Shown: positions 13,893 through 20,736, counted from the first letter of the stretch. The stretch: DNA of 64,000 nucleotides from Dyella sp. OK004 (GCF_900114495.1 NZ_FOZI01000001.1:1073469-1137468), one strand, 5' to 3'. Numbers and translations: made by a program. Notes: a model not told the origin generated them from the sequence alone.

Positions 13893-14129
13893 ATGAAGAA
13901 GGGTATCCAAGCAACAGAACTGGAATCGCTGGACGTCGATGGCCTTGGCCTAGTCAAAAAGGGACTCCGAGTAGTTCACCCTATGTTTGGCACCGGAACC
14001 GTTGTAGCGCTCTTTGCGTTCCATCGTGGCGGCCATTCCATCGGGGTCGAATTCGTGACCGCAGGCTATAAGGCGTTGGCGCCCGAGTACGCCAAGCTAC
14101 AGTTGGCTGATGTCGGTAGTGCAAACTAG
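13893..14129 (+). CDS. cassette 6: small UvrD/PcrA tudor-like domain protein
   Basis: A 78-residue protein whose centre reads RVVHPMFGTGTVVALF, then SIGVEF and YKALAPEYAKLQLAD. This is the pattern of the small C-terminal tudor-like domain of UvrD/PcrA/Rep helicases (V-x-H-P-x-FG-x-G-x-V ... V-x-F ... G-K-x-L-x-x-x-x-A-x-L), which binds RNA polymerase in those enzymes. Here it stands alone without a helicase. The second ATG (13893) fits the AAGGAG ribosome site better than the first (13887). The link to transcription is inference from the fold. Confidence 0.65.
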   Translation: MKKGIQATELESLDVDGLGLVKKGLRVVHPMFGTGTVVALFAFHRGGHSIGVEFVTAGYKALAPEYAKLQLADVGSAN

Positions 14130-14146
14130 ATCCGATGATCAATCGA

Positions 14147-14175
14147 CCGGCTGAAGCCGCAACCCAAAGCGGACC
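14147..14175 (+). repeat. cassette palindrome 7 (left arm decayed)
   Basis: Only the right half is intact (ACCCAAAGCGGACC); the left half reads CCGGCTGAAGCCGCA. Position, 17 bases after a stop and 35 before the next start, identifies it as a worn copy. Confidence 0.65.
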
Positions 14176-14210
14176 TAGACGGGAAGAACAAATAAAGCGT
14201 TGGGGATGCT

Positions 14211-14615
14211 ATGAACTATCGACGCATGGGGGCGTTCTCGATGCTGGTGCTTCTGGCCTTGCTTGTTCCGGGGCTGATCCTTGCCATGATGCTGGGGTGG
14301 AAACCCCTGCTTTTTGGTCATACGCCGGATGAAATGGGTGTCAGCTTTCGATTGATCGACCACATCGCTACCGGTGCGGCGACGGGCCTTACTTACGTAT
14401 GGCTTCTCTGGCCCATCACTAAGAGGCTTCTGGCCCATGTAGTGATTGTTTTCCTTGCCGTGGAAGCAATTCAATCGATGGCCGGGCTGGTGCTAGGCGA
14501 TTCCGTTGCCGATGCTTTTGTTTGGCAGGCATTTCTCGTCGACGCACTTTATGCCGCCGTTGGATTGATACTGGTGATTGGATGGCGATCGGTCCGTGTA
14601 AACATGGCGTCGTAA
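14211..14615 (+). CDS. cassette 7: small polytopic membrane protein
   Basis: A 134-residue protein with about four hydrophobic helices (FSMLVLLALLVPGLILAMML; ATGAATGLTYVWLLWPI; AHVVIVFLAVEAIQSMAGLV; FLVDALYAAVGLILVIGW). No catalytic motif seen, and the family is unknown to me. The ATG at 14211 has TGGGGA upstream. The palindrome begins on the base after the stop codon. Confidence 0.7.
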   Translation: MNYRRMGAFSMLVLLALLVPGLILAMMLGWKPLLFGHTPDEMGVSFRLIDHIATGAATGLTYVWLLWPITKRLLAHVVIVFLAVEAIQSMAGLVLGDSVADAFVWQAFLVDALYAAVGLILVIGWRSVRVNMAS

Positions 14616-14641
14616 CGTCCGCTTCCGACCCAAAGCGGACC
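14616..14641 (+). repeat. cassette palindrome 8
   Basis: Left arm CGTCCGCTT, loop CCGACCCA, right arm AAGCGGACC, directly abutting the stop codon. Confidence 0.85.
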
Positions 14642-14693
14642 TTGCGGTAAATCCAAGCAGATGGTGATGCGATATACGAATTCAGGGGTTTAG

Positions 14694-14969
14694 ATGATCG
14701 CTGCGTACATTCTCTTTGGTGGAGTTGTCGCGACCTTCGCTTGCATATCTGTGTTCTTCACGGTGTTCATCGCACGCGGGGCGAAATACAAGGAATTGTC
14801 GGACCCTGACTACCCGAGCCTTACCAGGGGGAATCCTTTGACTGCGCTCTTTATCGAGCGTCTCTTGACCCTTGAAGGGCTCAGGTTCCGTAGTGCCTTC
14901 TGCAAGACCCTAATCGGCATGTGGGTCGCCGTACTAGTCGCAGGTGTAGTGGCAAATAGCATTGGCTAA
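14694..14969 (+). CDS. cassette 8: small membrane protein
   Basis: A 91-residue protein with an N-terminal helix (IAAYILFGGVVATFACISVF) and a C-terminal one (IGMWVAVLVAGVVANSIG), joined by a charged soluble part (KYKELSDPDYPSLTRGNP). AGGGGT lies upstream of the ATG. The family is not recognised. The following palindrome begins immediately after the TAA. Confidence 0.7.
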   Translation: MIAAYILFGGVVATFACISVFFTVFIARGAKYKELSDPDYPSLTRGNPLTALFIERLLTLEGLRFRSAFCKTLIGMWVAVLVAGVVANSIG

Positions 14970-14995
14970 TGTCCGCTTCCGACCCAAAGCAGACA
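14970..14995 (+). repeat. cassette palindrome 9
   Basis: Left arm TGTCCGCTT, loop CCGACCCA, right arm AAGCAGACA, flanked by AAT...TT that extends the symmetry. Confidence 0.85.
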
Positions 14996-15024
14996 TTGCC
15001 GAGGTTCGTCTCACCGGGGGGAAT

Positions 15025-15276
15025 ATGGCTTACAGGATTGAATCAGAATCTGGTCGCGATCAATTCGGCAACTATCGCTTCCGGATCTACAAGGACGGAA
15101 AACTGGTAGCTCGCTACTGGCATGACTATCGAGGCGACGAGCACGGTATAGATTTTGTAACTGGGGAAAGCGACCAATGGCCGGTAGGCCGCCTGACGGA
15201 TTTCGTCGAAGGTGGTGGGCCTACACCTCTGGTGCTTTCGGCTCGTGGCGTGGCCTATTTAGATCAACGGACGTAA
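15025..15276 (+). CDS. cassette 9: hypothetical soluble protein
   Basis: An 83-residue protein, beta-rich at the start (YRIESESGRDQFGNYRFRIY) and then KDGKLVARYWHDYRGDEHGI, ending in PLVLSARGVAYLDQRT. No signal or membrane segment. Start ATG at 15025 follows a G-rich ribosome site (CCGGGGGG); the longer frame begins inside the palindrome. Family unknown to me, though the strong charge pattern and compact length suggest a real folded domain. Confidence 0.65.
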   Translation: MAYRIESESGRDQFGNYRFRIYKDGKLVARYWHDYRGDEHGIDFVTGESDQWPVGRLTDFVEGGGPTPLVLSARGVAYLDQRT

Positions 15277-15284
15277 GCACGAAA

Positions 15285-15310
15285 GGTCCGCTCTCGACCC
15301 GTAGCGGACA
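15285..15310 (+). repeat. cassette palindrome 10
   Basis: Left arm GGTCCGCTC, loop TCGACCCG, right arm TAGCGGACA, 8 bases after the preceding stop. Confidence 0.85.
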
Positions 15311-15353
15311 TCTCAGGAGTACACAATTCGCATTGTTGAGAACCGTGTCACCT

Positions 15354-15803
15354 ATGGACGAAGCTGAGAATAAATGTTTGTCAGATGTCGAAAAGTATGG
15401 TTGCCAAGTCCGGCATGTGATGGCGGAGGGCGATTCACCTCCTTTTAGCTACTCGATAGGCATCGAGCGCTCGAGTGGCTCTCCGGAGATCATTGTTGTC
15501 GGCCTTGAGCAGTCGCTATCCCATTTCATTGTCAATGAATACAACCGGCGCGCTCGGGACGGAGAGCAGTATCGTCCCCACCAACGTGTCTCCGATTTCA
15601 TCGAAGGTTTCGATTGTGAACTTCGAGCAATGGATCTCTCGCACTATCGAAACTATCTGGGCTGGGCTCTCTGGTTTTACGGGGGGAGCAACTTTAGGGT
15701 GCTCCAGCTTGTATATCCGACCACGACTGGCATTTGGCCTTGGGACCCCGACGCCCCTTCGTCGTTCAAGATCTGGCAGCCTGTGCTCGATACAAGCGGT
15801 TGA
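15354..15803 (+). CDS. cassette 10: DUF4262 family protein
   Basis: A 149-residue protein fitting DUF4262: N-terminal DVEKYGCQVRHV, then PPFSYSIGIERSSGSPEIIV, a helix with HFIVNEYNRRARDGEQY, and the end LQLVYPTTTGIWPWDPDA. DUF4262 members are small cytosolic proteins of unknown biochemical role, often scattered singly in genomes. Start is uncertain: ATG 15354 has no close ribosome site, and in-frame TTGs at 15333/15336 and a GTG at 15345 lie nearer CAGGAG. Confidence 0.75.
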   Translation: MDEAENKCLSDVEKYGCQVRHVMAEGDSPPFSYSIGIERSSGSPEIIVVGLEQSLSHFIVNEYNRRARDGEQYRPHQRVSDFIEGFDCELRAMDLSHYRNYLGWALWFYGGSNFRVLQLVYPTTTGIWPWDPDAPSSFKIWQPVLDTSG

Positions 15804-15811
15804 TCTCGGAA

Positions 15812-15837
15812 GGTCCGCTTCCGACCCAGAGCAGACA
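15812..15837 (+). repeat. cassette palindrome 11
   Basis: Left arm GGTCCGCTT, loop CCGACCCA, right arm GAGCAGACA. Confidence 0.85.
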
Positions 15838-15873
15838 TAACGAAGAACTTGAGCAGCGGACAGTTGAGGCGGC

Positions 15874-16458
15874 GTGGACCAACGGCACCTACTGATACTG
15901 GATTTGGACGAAACATTGGTTCACGCAACCAATGCACCACTTTCGCGCGCCCCAGACTTTCAAGTGCCTCCCTACGCACTCTATCTTCGGCCAGGGGTTG
16001 GCGAGTTCCTTGATTGGGCTTTGGCGACGTTCAAAGTTGCCGTGTGGACATCGTCGTCGCCGAAGTATGCGGAGATTGTCACGAGCCTCTTATTTGAAGA
16101 CCTGTCAAAGCTCGAATTTGTATGGGCCAGGGACAGGTGTACGCCACGCCGAGACTTTGAACGGGACGTTTGGTGGGACTCAAAGCCTCTTCACAAAGTG
16201 AAGCGTCGCGGCTTTGATTTGCGTCGAGTCCTTGCAGTGGACGACAACCCTGAGAAGTACACCCGCAGTTACGGAAACTTGGTGGCGGTGTCGCCCTATC
16301 ATGGAAGCTTAGATGATGATGAGCTGCCTTACTTACGGCGCTACTTGGAGCAGTTGGCTCTGCATCCAAATGTGCGCAACATTGAAAAACGATTCTGGCG
16401 CCGCCGCCTGGGAGAGGCCGACAAGTTTGGACCTTCGGGCGGTTTGGCCGACCGGTAG
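15874..16458 (+). CDS. cassette 11: FCP1/SCP-like HAD phosphatase
   Basis: A 194-residue protein of the NLI-interacting-factor-like (FCP1/SCP) branch of HAD phosphatases. The catalytic motif LILDLDETLVHA is at residues 7-18 (nucleophile and acid/base Asp). Motif II is VAVWTSSSPKYAE and the late motif is VLAVDDNPEKY. In eukaryotes this branch dephosphorylates the RNA polymerase II tail; bacterial members have no settled substrate. GTG start at 15874 with GAGGC upstream. The family is compact and complete here, so the enzyme may be active. It has no neighbour that explains its job. Confidence 0.8.
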   Translation: MDQRHLLILDLDETLVHATNAPLSRAPDFQVPPYALYLRPGVGEFLDWALATFKVAVWTSSSPKYAEIVTSLLFEDLSKLEFVWARDRCTPRRDFERDVWWDSKPLHKVKRRGFDLRRVLAVDDNPEKYTRSYGNLVAVSPYHGSLDDDELPYLRRYLEQLALHPNVRNIEKRFWRRRLGEADKFGPSGGLADR

Positions 16459-16462
16459 ACAA

Positions 16463-16488
16463 TGTCCGCTCCCGACCCGAAGCAGACA
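16463..16488 (+). repeat. cassette palindrome 12
   Basis: Left arm TGTCCGCTC, loop CCGACCCG, right arm AAGCAGACA, 4 bases after the preceding stop. Confidence 0.85.
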
Positions 16489-16530
16489 TCGTCTAAATTA
16501 GGGATTGTTGCCTTTTAGGGGAGAGGGAAC

Positions 16531-16650
16531 TTGTTTCCATTGCAATCTAAGAATCTGCGTCGACTTGCTCAGATTCGCTCGATTCTTTACCTCGTAATGA
16601 TGGTCGTGGGTTTCGTGCTATTGGGCATCAGTATGCTCAGGAAGCACTGA
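16531..16650 (+). CDS. cassette 12: 39-residue single-pass membrane peptide (TTG start)
   Basis: The smallest unit of the array has one plausible frame, from TTG at 16531 to TGA at 16650. It has a basic N-terminus (QSKNLRRLAQIRS), one membrane helix (ILYLVMMVVGFVLLGISML) and the tail RKH. GGGGAGAGGG lies 5-8 bases upstream, a strong ribosome site. It was found because every other interval between palindromes has a gene and this one had none listed. TTG as start and the very small size lower confidence. Confidence 0.6.
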   Translation: MFPLQSKNLRRLAQIRSILYLVMMVVGFVLLGISMLRKH

Positions 16651-16680
16651 GCTAAGCGCGCGCCGATAGGCGACTTAAGA

Positions 16681-16706
16681 TGCCCGCTTCCGACCCGAAG
16701 CGGACA
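16681..16706 (+). repeat. cassette palindrome 13
   Basis: Left arm TGCCCGCTT, loop CCGACCCG, right arm AAGCGGACA. Confidence 0.85.
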
Positions 16707-16769
16707 TCCTGAAAGGGCTTTCATCGCCAGGCGATTCGCCAAACTGTTTCATCTTGCCCCCGGTGACAA

Positions 16770-17078
16770 ATGGTCAAGTACCCCGTTGTAAATATTGGCG
16801 ATTTGCGTCGCATCGTGAATGATCTACTGGATCACGTTGAATCCGTGAATGGGCCCGAGCTTCGACTTGATCAGGACTACTACTGGGACTTGGGTAGCGA
16901 GGTCATGTACGACGTCACGAAGCAGGTGGCCAACGTCGATTTAGTAGGAAGCCTCGGCGATAGTTGGGAGTTCCTGTTGAACATGCAACGTGACGATATC
17001 AAGCAAAACGGGCCCTCACTGATGCTTATCCATGCAGCACCGCTTTTGCGTTACATCGGAGAGAAAGTAGGACAGTAG
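16770..17078 (+). CDS. cassette 13: hypothetical soluble protein
   Basis: A 102-residue acidic helical protein (VNIGDLRRIVNDLLDHVESV ... GPELRLDQDYYWDLGSEVMY ... MLIHAAPLLRYIGEKVGQ). No signal or membrane segment. I do not recognise a characterised family; the pattern of amphipathic helices would suit an immunity-like or adaptor protein, which is speculation. The ATG lies 63 bases after the palindrome with only a weak GGTGA ribosome site. Confidence 0.65.
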   Translation: MVKYPVVNIGDLRRIVNDLLDHVESVNGPELRLDQDYYWDLGSEVMYDVTKQVANVDLVGSLGDSWEFLLNMQRDDIKQNGPSLMLIHAAPLLRYIGEKVGQ

Positions 17079-17092
17079 TCGACGGTCAGAAA

Positions 17093-17118
17093 GGTCCGCT
17101 TCCGACCCGAAGCGGACA
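17093..17118 (+). repeat. cassette palindrome 14
   Basis: Left arm GGTCCGCTT, loop CCGACCCG, right arm AAGCGGACA. Confidence 0.85.
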
Positions 17119-17152
17119 TTGCAAACTGGACGAGGATGAAGGGGAAGGACGC

Positions 17153-17680
17153 ATGCAGATCCCAGGACTTGGGGTGGTAACGAAGGATGACGGCCTCGGC
17201 TGGTACATAAGCGACGAGGTCAGGATCGAGGCCTTCGGTGGGCAGGCGTGTCGAGTTTGTGTGGAGGGCTACGCCGGCGATCACGACAAGGACGCTTTCC
17301 ATGAGGCGATAGCAAACCTGTTGTCCGCTGATGAGAGAGTCCTATCGGCGGCTTCCCCCTCTGTTTTCGCGTACTACGAAGATGTGAGGCCATATCTATC
17401 CCCGAGTGACCTGGCGAATTTAAACATTGCTACGCCGGCTGACGTGTGGAGCCATGTTCAATTCGGCAGCGAAGTCATTGTGAGTCGAAGGGGAAATGGT
17501 GATCGCTGCGTGTATGTCTCAATTGAGTGCAACTGCGACTGGGAACGTGAGCATGGGCTTCTAATTGTTCTCCGGGGTGGGCGCTGGATAACCAAAGTCG
17601 GTCCATATGACGGCCACCTCACGAACTCGGATGCCTATGGACGAAGTGAATATGAAGACATCGTCTACGTACGGATTTAG
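17153..17680 (+). CDS. cassette 14: DUF6985-like protein
   Basis: A 175-residue protein whose second half (VYVSIECNCDWEREHGLLIV, then KVGPYDGHLTN) matches the DUF6985 pattern as I remember it, a cytosolic family of unknown function common in toxin-immunity neighbourhoods. The first half (IPGLGVVTKDD...RIEAFGGQACRVCVEGY) is beta-rich. ATG at 17153 follows GGGGAAGGACGC. No membrane segment. Assignment to the DUF is from memory. Confidence 0.7.
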   Translation: MQIPGLGVVTKDDGLGWYISDEVRIEAFGGQACRVCVEGYAGDHDKDAFHEAIANLLSADERVLSAASPSVFAYYEDVRPYLSPSDLANLNIATPADVWSHVQFGSEVIVSRRGNGDRCVYVSIECNCDWEREHGLLIVLRGGRWITKVGPYDGHLTNSDAYGRSEYEDIVYVRI

Positions 17681-17691
17681 TTCGTTCGGAG

Positions 17692-17717
17692 TGTCTGCTT
17701 CCGACCCGAAGCGGACA
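17692..17717 (+). repeat. cassette palindrome 15
   Basis: Left arm TGTCTGCTT, loop CCGACCCG, right arm AAGCGGACA. Confidence 0.85.
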
Positions 17718-17736
17718 TCTCAAACAGGAGGCTCAA

Positions 17737-18072
17737 GTGCCTGGAAAGTACATGTATGGAGACCCGATTCCTCCAGTCATCGCTGAGGGGCTTTCGCGGA
17801 TACGTCGAAGGAAAATGTTCGCCTTCGGCGCCATGCTATGCGCCCCTCTGATCTTCGTCCTGGCGTCAGCGATTTTGCCCAAACTCTTTCCGTACGTTGC
17901 GCTTGTAACCTTGGGATTGATGATCGTTCCTGTTGCTGGTTGGTCGTTTAGTACATGCCCACGGTGCAAGCAGCTGTTCTATTGCTCGTGGTACTGGAGC
18001 GGTTTCTCTCCCAAGTGCGTGAACTGCGATGTCCCTCTCGATGGGCATAGCACGCGGGCGGACAATGATTGA
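17737..18072 (+). CDS. cassette 15: membrane protein with C-terminal zinc-ribbon-like Cys pairs (GTG start)
   Basis: A 111-residue protein with a membrane hairpin (MFAFGAMLCAPLIFVLASAI; YVALVTLGLMIVPVAGW) followed by a small cytosolic-type knuckle, TCPRCKQLFYC ... PKCVNCDVPL, that is C-x2-C and C-x2-C spacing as in zinc ribbons. GTG 17737 is preceded by CAGGAGGC at correct spacing. Family not recognised; zinc binding is inference. Confidence 0.7.
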   Translation: MPGKYMYGDPIPPVIAEGLSRIRRRKMFAFGAMLCAPLIFVLASAILPKLFPYVALVTLGLMIVPVAGWSFSTCPRCKQLFYCSWYWSGFSPKCVNCDVPLDGHSTRADND

Positions 18073-18074
18073 AC

Positions 18075-18100
18075 TGTCCGCTTCCGACCCGGAGCGGACA
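18075..18100 (+). repeat. cassette palindrome 16
   Basis: Left arm TGTCCGCTT, loop CCGACCCG, right arm GAGCGGACA, 2 bases after the preceding stop. Confidence 0.85.
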
Positions 18101-18125
18101 CTCCATTAACATCAAGGACTAGCGG

Positions 18126-18533
18126 ATGCCGATCATCAGAGGACGCCTAAAGACTATCGTTCTTGGCGCACTGGTTGTCTTCCTGAGTGGAGGGATCGGC
18201 TTCTACTTCGGGTTTGGCAAGGGCGCCAACATCATGGCTACTCTCGCCAGCCAGAACCGAGTGTTCGATTCACTTAGTGATGTGAGAAGGTCTGTGTCGG
18301 TACTCGAAGCAGCCGACTCGGATCTAGTCAGGCGGAAAGTAGCTACGGATCTTCGTGTTGCGCTTTTTTCTCTAGATAGCTATTCGTCAGCGGTACCGTT
18401 TGTGAAGTGCCGCGATCAGGACAGAAAAGCTCTAGAGCTAGCCGCTAGCTACATCGCGGCAAATCCCGATCCGAGGATCTTTAACGGTACCGCGGAGTTG
18501 GGGCGCGGGTTGAGATTCTGCGAAGGTCGATGA
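18126..18533 (+). CDS. cassette 16: membrane-anchored hypothetical protein
   Basis: A 135-residue protein with one N-terminal helix (IVLGALVVFLSGGIGFYFGF) and a helical outer part (QNRVFDSLSDVRRSVSVLEA ... KALELAASYIAANPDPR). Two Cys (VKCRDQ, RFCEGR) could pair in the periplasm. AAGGA precedes the ATG by 8 bases. Unknown family. Confidence 0.65.
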   Translation: MPIIRGRLKTIVLGALVVFLSGGIGFYFGFGKGANIMATLASQNRVFDSLSDVRRSVSVLEAADSDLVRRKVATDLRVALFSLDSYSSAVPFVKCRDQDRKALELAASYIAANPDPRIFNGTAELGRGLRFCEGR

Positions 18534-18541
18534 TCCTAAAC

Positions 18542-18567
18542 TGTCCGCTTCCGACCCAAAGTGGACA
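18542..18567 (+). repeat. cassette palindrome 17
   Basis: Left arm TGTCCGCTT, loop CCGACCCA, right arm AAGTGGACA. Confidence 0.85.
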
Positions 18568-18650
18568 TTGCAAGAATCGGCCGTCGGACATGTGTTATGA
18601 GTCATCACATATGCCCCGACAGGAGATCTGCTGGGAATAGGGATTGGGCA

Positions 18651-18920
18651 ATGACTAGGTACATCTGGCTTTTCGCGGAAATAGCTCTAGGTGCTTGCGG
18701 CCTTCTTGGCCTTGTTATCTATTGGGCGCGCCGTCAGCCGGACGACACCCAAAGGCGCTCTTGGTTGTCATTTGCCTTGCTCTGGCCGGCCATCCTCGAC
18801 GCAGATAAAGAAAGACGTAACGGGTGCCTTTTTACTGGACGCGAGTGGCTCGGTTGGTTGGTGGTGGGCGTCCTCATTCTTGTCGGTTACCTGATTGGAA
18901 ACCATGGCAGCAGATCGTGA
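18651..18920 (+). CDS. cassette 17: small membrane protein
   Basis: An 89-residue protein with two helices (WLFAEIALGACGLLGLVIYW; WLGWLVVGVLILVGYLIGN) and a charged loop. The frame opens at 18561 inside the palindrome, but ATG 18651 directly precedes the first helix, so it is preferred; GGGA upstream is a weak ribosome site. It is the last unit before the tRNA-linked integrase. Confidence 0.6.
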   Translation: MTRYIWLFAEIALGACGLLGLVIYWARRQPDDTQRRSWLSFALLWPAILDADKERRNGCLFTGREWLGWLVVGVLILVGYLIGNHGSRS

Positions 18921-18946
18921 TGCCGGGCTGGCTGTTCAATCCACAA

Positions 18947-18971
18947 AGTCCGCTTTCGACCCGAAGCGGCT
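18947..18971 (+). repeat. cassette palindrome 18 (array end)
   Basis: Left arm AGTCCGCTT, loop TCGACCCG, right arm AAGCGGCT. The outer bases no longer pair. It closes the array 50 bases before the convergent P4-type integrase ends. Confidence 0.75.
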
Positions 18972-19021
18972 CTGACCAGCTGACCACCGCGGTCGCCGGT
19001 CGTGATGCGTCGGCACCCCTT

Positions 19022-20281
19022 TCATGCGTCGGCTTTCTTGCTCTCTCTCATACGTCGCATCTCGGCGGATCCATCGCCGAGGCGAAGCCTGTCCAAGTAG
19101 TCAGACCATGCCTGCATCATCTGCCGTCGCTCGGTGATGTATTGAGCCTTGTTGTAGATGCCTCGGATGCGATTCCGGTCTTTGTGGGCTAGCTGCCGCT
19201 CAATTGCATCCTTGTCCCAGCCAGCTTCATTGAGTGCAGTGCTGGCCATGTGACGGAATCCATGCGCCACGATCTGTCCCTTGTATCCCAGCGCATGCAA
19301 TGCGGCGTTGACAGTGTTCTCGGACATGGGTCGATCAGAAGAGCGTTCGCCAGGGAAAAGGTAGCGCCCTGCGCCTGTCAGTTCGTGGAGCTCTTTCAGA
19401 AGTTGAGTGGCCTGTTTGCTCAAAGGCACGACATGGGGTTCAGCCTTTGCCTTCTTTGCCTTTCGCATCTTCAGTCGCATGCCTGGCACGGTCCAAACGC
19501 CATGCGCGAGATCTATCTCGCGCCACTCGGCATAACGCAATTCGCCGGGCCTGGTGAATACCAGCGGTGAGAGTTTCAGCGCATACCGAGTGATATGGGT
19601 GCCACGGTATCCGTCAATTGCACGAAGCAATCCACCAATATCCGAGGGTTCAGTGAGGGTAGGGAAATGAACGGTTTCTGCCGCGGGAATGGCGCCTACG
19701 ACATCGGCGGCCGGATCGCGTTCCGCAAATCCATTGCGGATGGCGAAGCGGAAAACCTCGCTGAGATAGTTGCGAGTGCGATGTGCGGTTTCGGTGGCCC
19801 CTCGCTCGTGGATTCTCTGCATTGTGGTGAGGATCTGTGGCGCGATGACCTCGGTAATGGGCAATGCACCAAGCCATGGAAAGACATTGTTTTCAAGCCG
19901 ACTGATTACACCGCGTGCGTAGCTTTCTACCCAGCTACTTCTCTTTTCGGTGAACCAGGCCCTGGCGATAGCTTCTAAGCTATTTTCAGTGGCGAGTTCG
20001 CGTGCGAGGCGATCAGCGCGGCGCTGCGTACTGGGGTCAATGCCGGTGTTGATGAGTTGGCGTAGGCGATCGCGTTCGGCACGAGCCTCAGCCAGGCCGA
20101 CCTGCGGGAACACGCCAAGGCTGATCATCTTCGGTTGCTTCTTCAGGTGCCGATATTTCAGCCGCCAGTATTTGGCGCCGTTCGGCATCACCTGCAGGTA
20201 CAGGCCTTTGCCTGCTGCTAGTCGATACATTGCATCACGTGGCTTCGCGTTTCGTGCTGCCAGCGCGGTCAGTTCCGTCAT
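19022..20281 (-). CDS. P4-type tyrosine integrase, left island
   Basis: A 419-residue integrase with the DUF4102 arm-binding domain at the N-terminus (RNAKPRDAMYRLAAGKGLYL), a SAM-like core-binding domain (about 110-200) and the catalytic domain: Arg in FTRPGELRYAEW, HGFRH (His-x-x-Arg), QLAHKD (His) and Tyr in GIYNKAQY. It catalyses site-specific integration and excision of a genomic island. It lies 216 bases from the 3' end of a tRNA gene and is oriented so that the island extends to lower coordinates. It appears intact and is a clear paralogue of the integrase at 57.7 kb. Confidence 0.95.
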   Translation of the reverse strand: MTELTALAARNAKPRDAMYRLAAGKGLYLQVMPNGAKYWRLKYRHLKKQPKMISLGVFPQVGLAEARAERDRLRQLINTGIDPSTQRRADRLARELATENSLEAIARAWFTEKRSSWVESYARGVISRLENNVFPWLGALPITEVIAPQILTTMQRIHERGATETAHRTRNYLSEVFRFAIRNGFAERDPAADVVGAIPAAETVHFPTLTEPSDIGGLLRAIDGYRGTHITRYALKLSPLVFTRPGELRYAEWREIDLAHGVWTVPGMRLKMRKAKKAKAEPHVVPLSKQATQLLKELHELTGAGRYLFPGERSSDRPMSENTVNAALHALGYKGQIVAHGFRHMASTALNEAGWDKDAIERQLAHKDRNRIRGIYNKAQYITERRQMMQAWSDYLDRLRLGDGSAEMRRMRESKKADA

Positions 20282-20497
20282 CTCTATCTCCTAACTACAC
20301 CACCAGCGGCTCAGTGGTGGTATATCGCCAATTCTTGCGACATTGACGCATATGTACCACCAAAAATACCACCAGCTGTAGTGCGCTGTGGTGAGGTGAT
20401 TTGCGACGACGTGAGACGAGAAAGAGCAAGAAATGGCCTAAAAATGCCAATGCACCAGTCGTGACGAGATGTCGTGAGATTGCCTGAGGGCAATAGA
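20282..20497. promoter_or_regulatory. integrase promoter and putative arm-type sites of the left island
   Basis: The 216 bases between integrase and tRNA hold no gene. The motif TACCACCA or its complement occurs repeatedly (ACCACCAGCGG, TGGTGGTATA, TACCACCAAAAATACCACCA, GTGGTGAGGTG), the usual look of integrase arm sites near an attachment site. Promoter elements were not assigned. Confidence 0.5.
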
Positions 20498-20573
20498 TGG
20501 TGGGCCCACCAGGATTCGAACCTGGAACCAAAGGATTATGAGTCCTCTGCTCTAACCGTTGAGCTATAGGCCC
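20498..20573 (-). tRNA. tRNA with CAU anticodon, probably tRNA-Ile2; attachment site of the left island
   Basis: The minus strand folds as a 76-base cloverleaf: acceptor GGGCCTA pairing with TGGGCCC, D arm GCTCAACGGTTAGAGC, anticodon loop CTCATAA within GGACTCATAATCC, T arm CCAGGTTCGAATCCTGG, encoded CCA. The anticodon CAU is Met or lysidine-modified Ile2. The GGACTCATAATCC stem and the variable loop TTTGG resemble bacterial Ile2 rather than Met, and a clear elongator Met gene exists at 57.4 kb. Its 3' end faces the integrase. Confidence 0.9.
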
Positions 20574-20736
20574 TTGCTGGCGCCGGGCGTATTGCGCGCC
20601 CGGGCGAGGTGAAGCCTGTCATGGTAGCGGCGCCGGATGGGAGCGTCGAGGGGCGTCGGTTGGTAGGAGTGGCACATTCTTCCGTCACATGGCTAGGCGT
20701 ACGCTGATTATTCCTTTCGGCGTGCGGAGCAAGGTC

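Larger units (their letters stand above)
9664..18971 (+). other. integron-like array: divergent short tyrosine recombinase plus 17 single-gene units closed by 26-base palindromes
   Basis: Eighteen direct copies of one imperfect palindrome punctuate 10396-18971, with exactly one plus-strand gene between each neighbouring pair. Copies start 0-44 bases after a stop codon in 16 of 17 units (215 in the longest unit). The next start codon lies 19-142 bases further on, usually with its own ribosome site. A tyrosine recombinase is transcribed away from the array, with an inverted palindrome behind it. All palindromes in the array keep the CGACCC loop on the plus strand, so the units are oriented. The layout matches an integron; the recombinase and the repeat do not match IntI and attC. 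Base composition is lower in GC than the core. Confidence 0.75.

Noticed and set aside
15677-17302. Minus-strand frames beginning MSA-GRKRT-like across the array
   Set aside because: They are translations of the palindrome itself plus antisense of the cassette genes; the recurring N-terminus comes from the repeat.
9664-18971. CRISPR array
   Set aside because: The repeats are 26 bases and palindromic, but are 220-1850 bases apart and enclose genes; there are no spacers of even length and no cas genes.
9664-18971. Intrinsic terminators between genes
   Set aside because: The palindromes form hairpins but are not followed by T tracts, and sequence including the loop is conserved far beyond what a terminator needs.
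9664-18971. Classical chromosomal integron with attC sites
   Set aside because: The recombinase is 207 aa without the IntI helix, and no paired GTTRRRY/RYYYAAC cores flank the hairpins, so I describe it as integron-like only.
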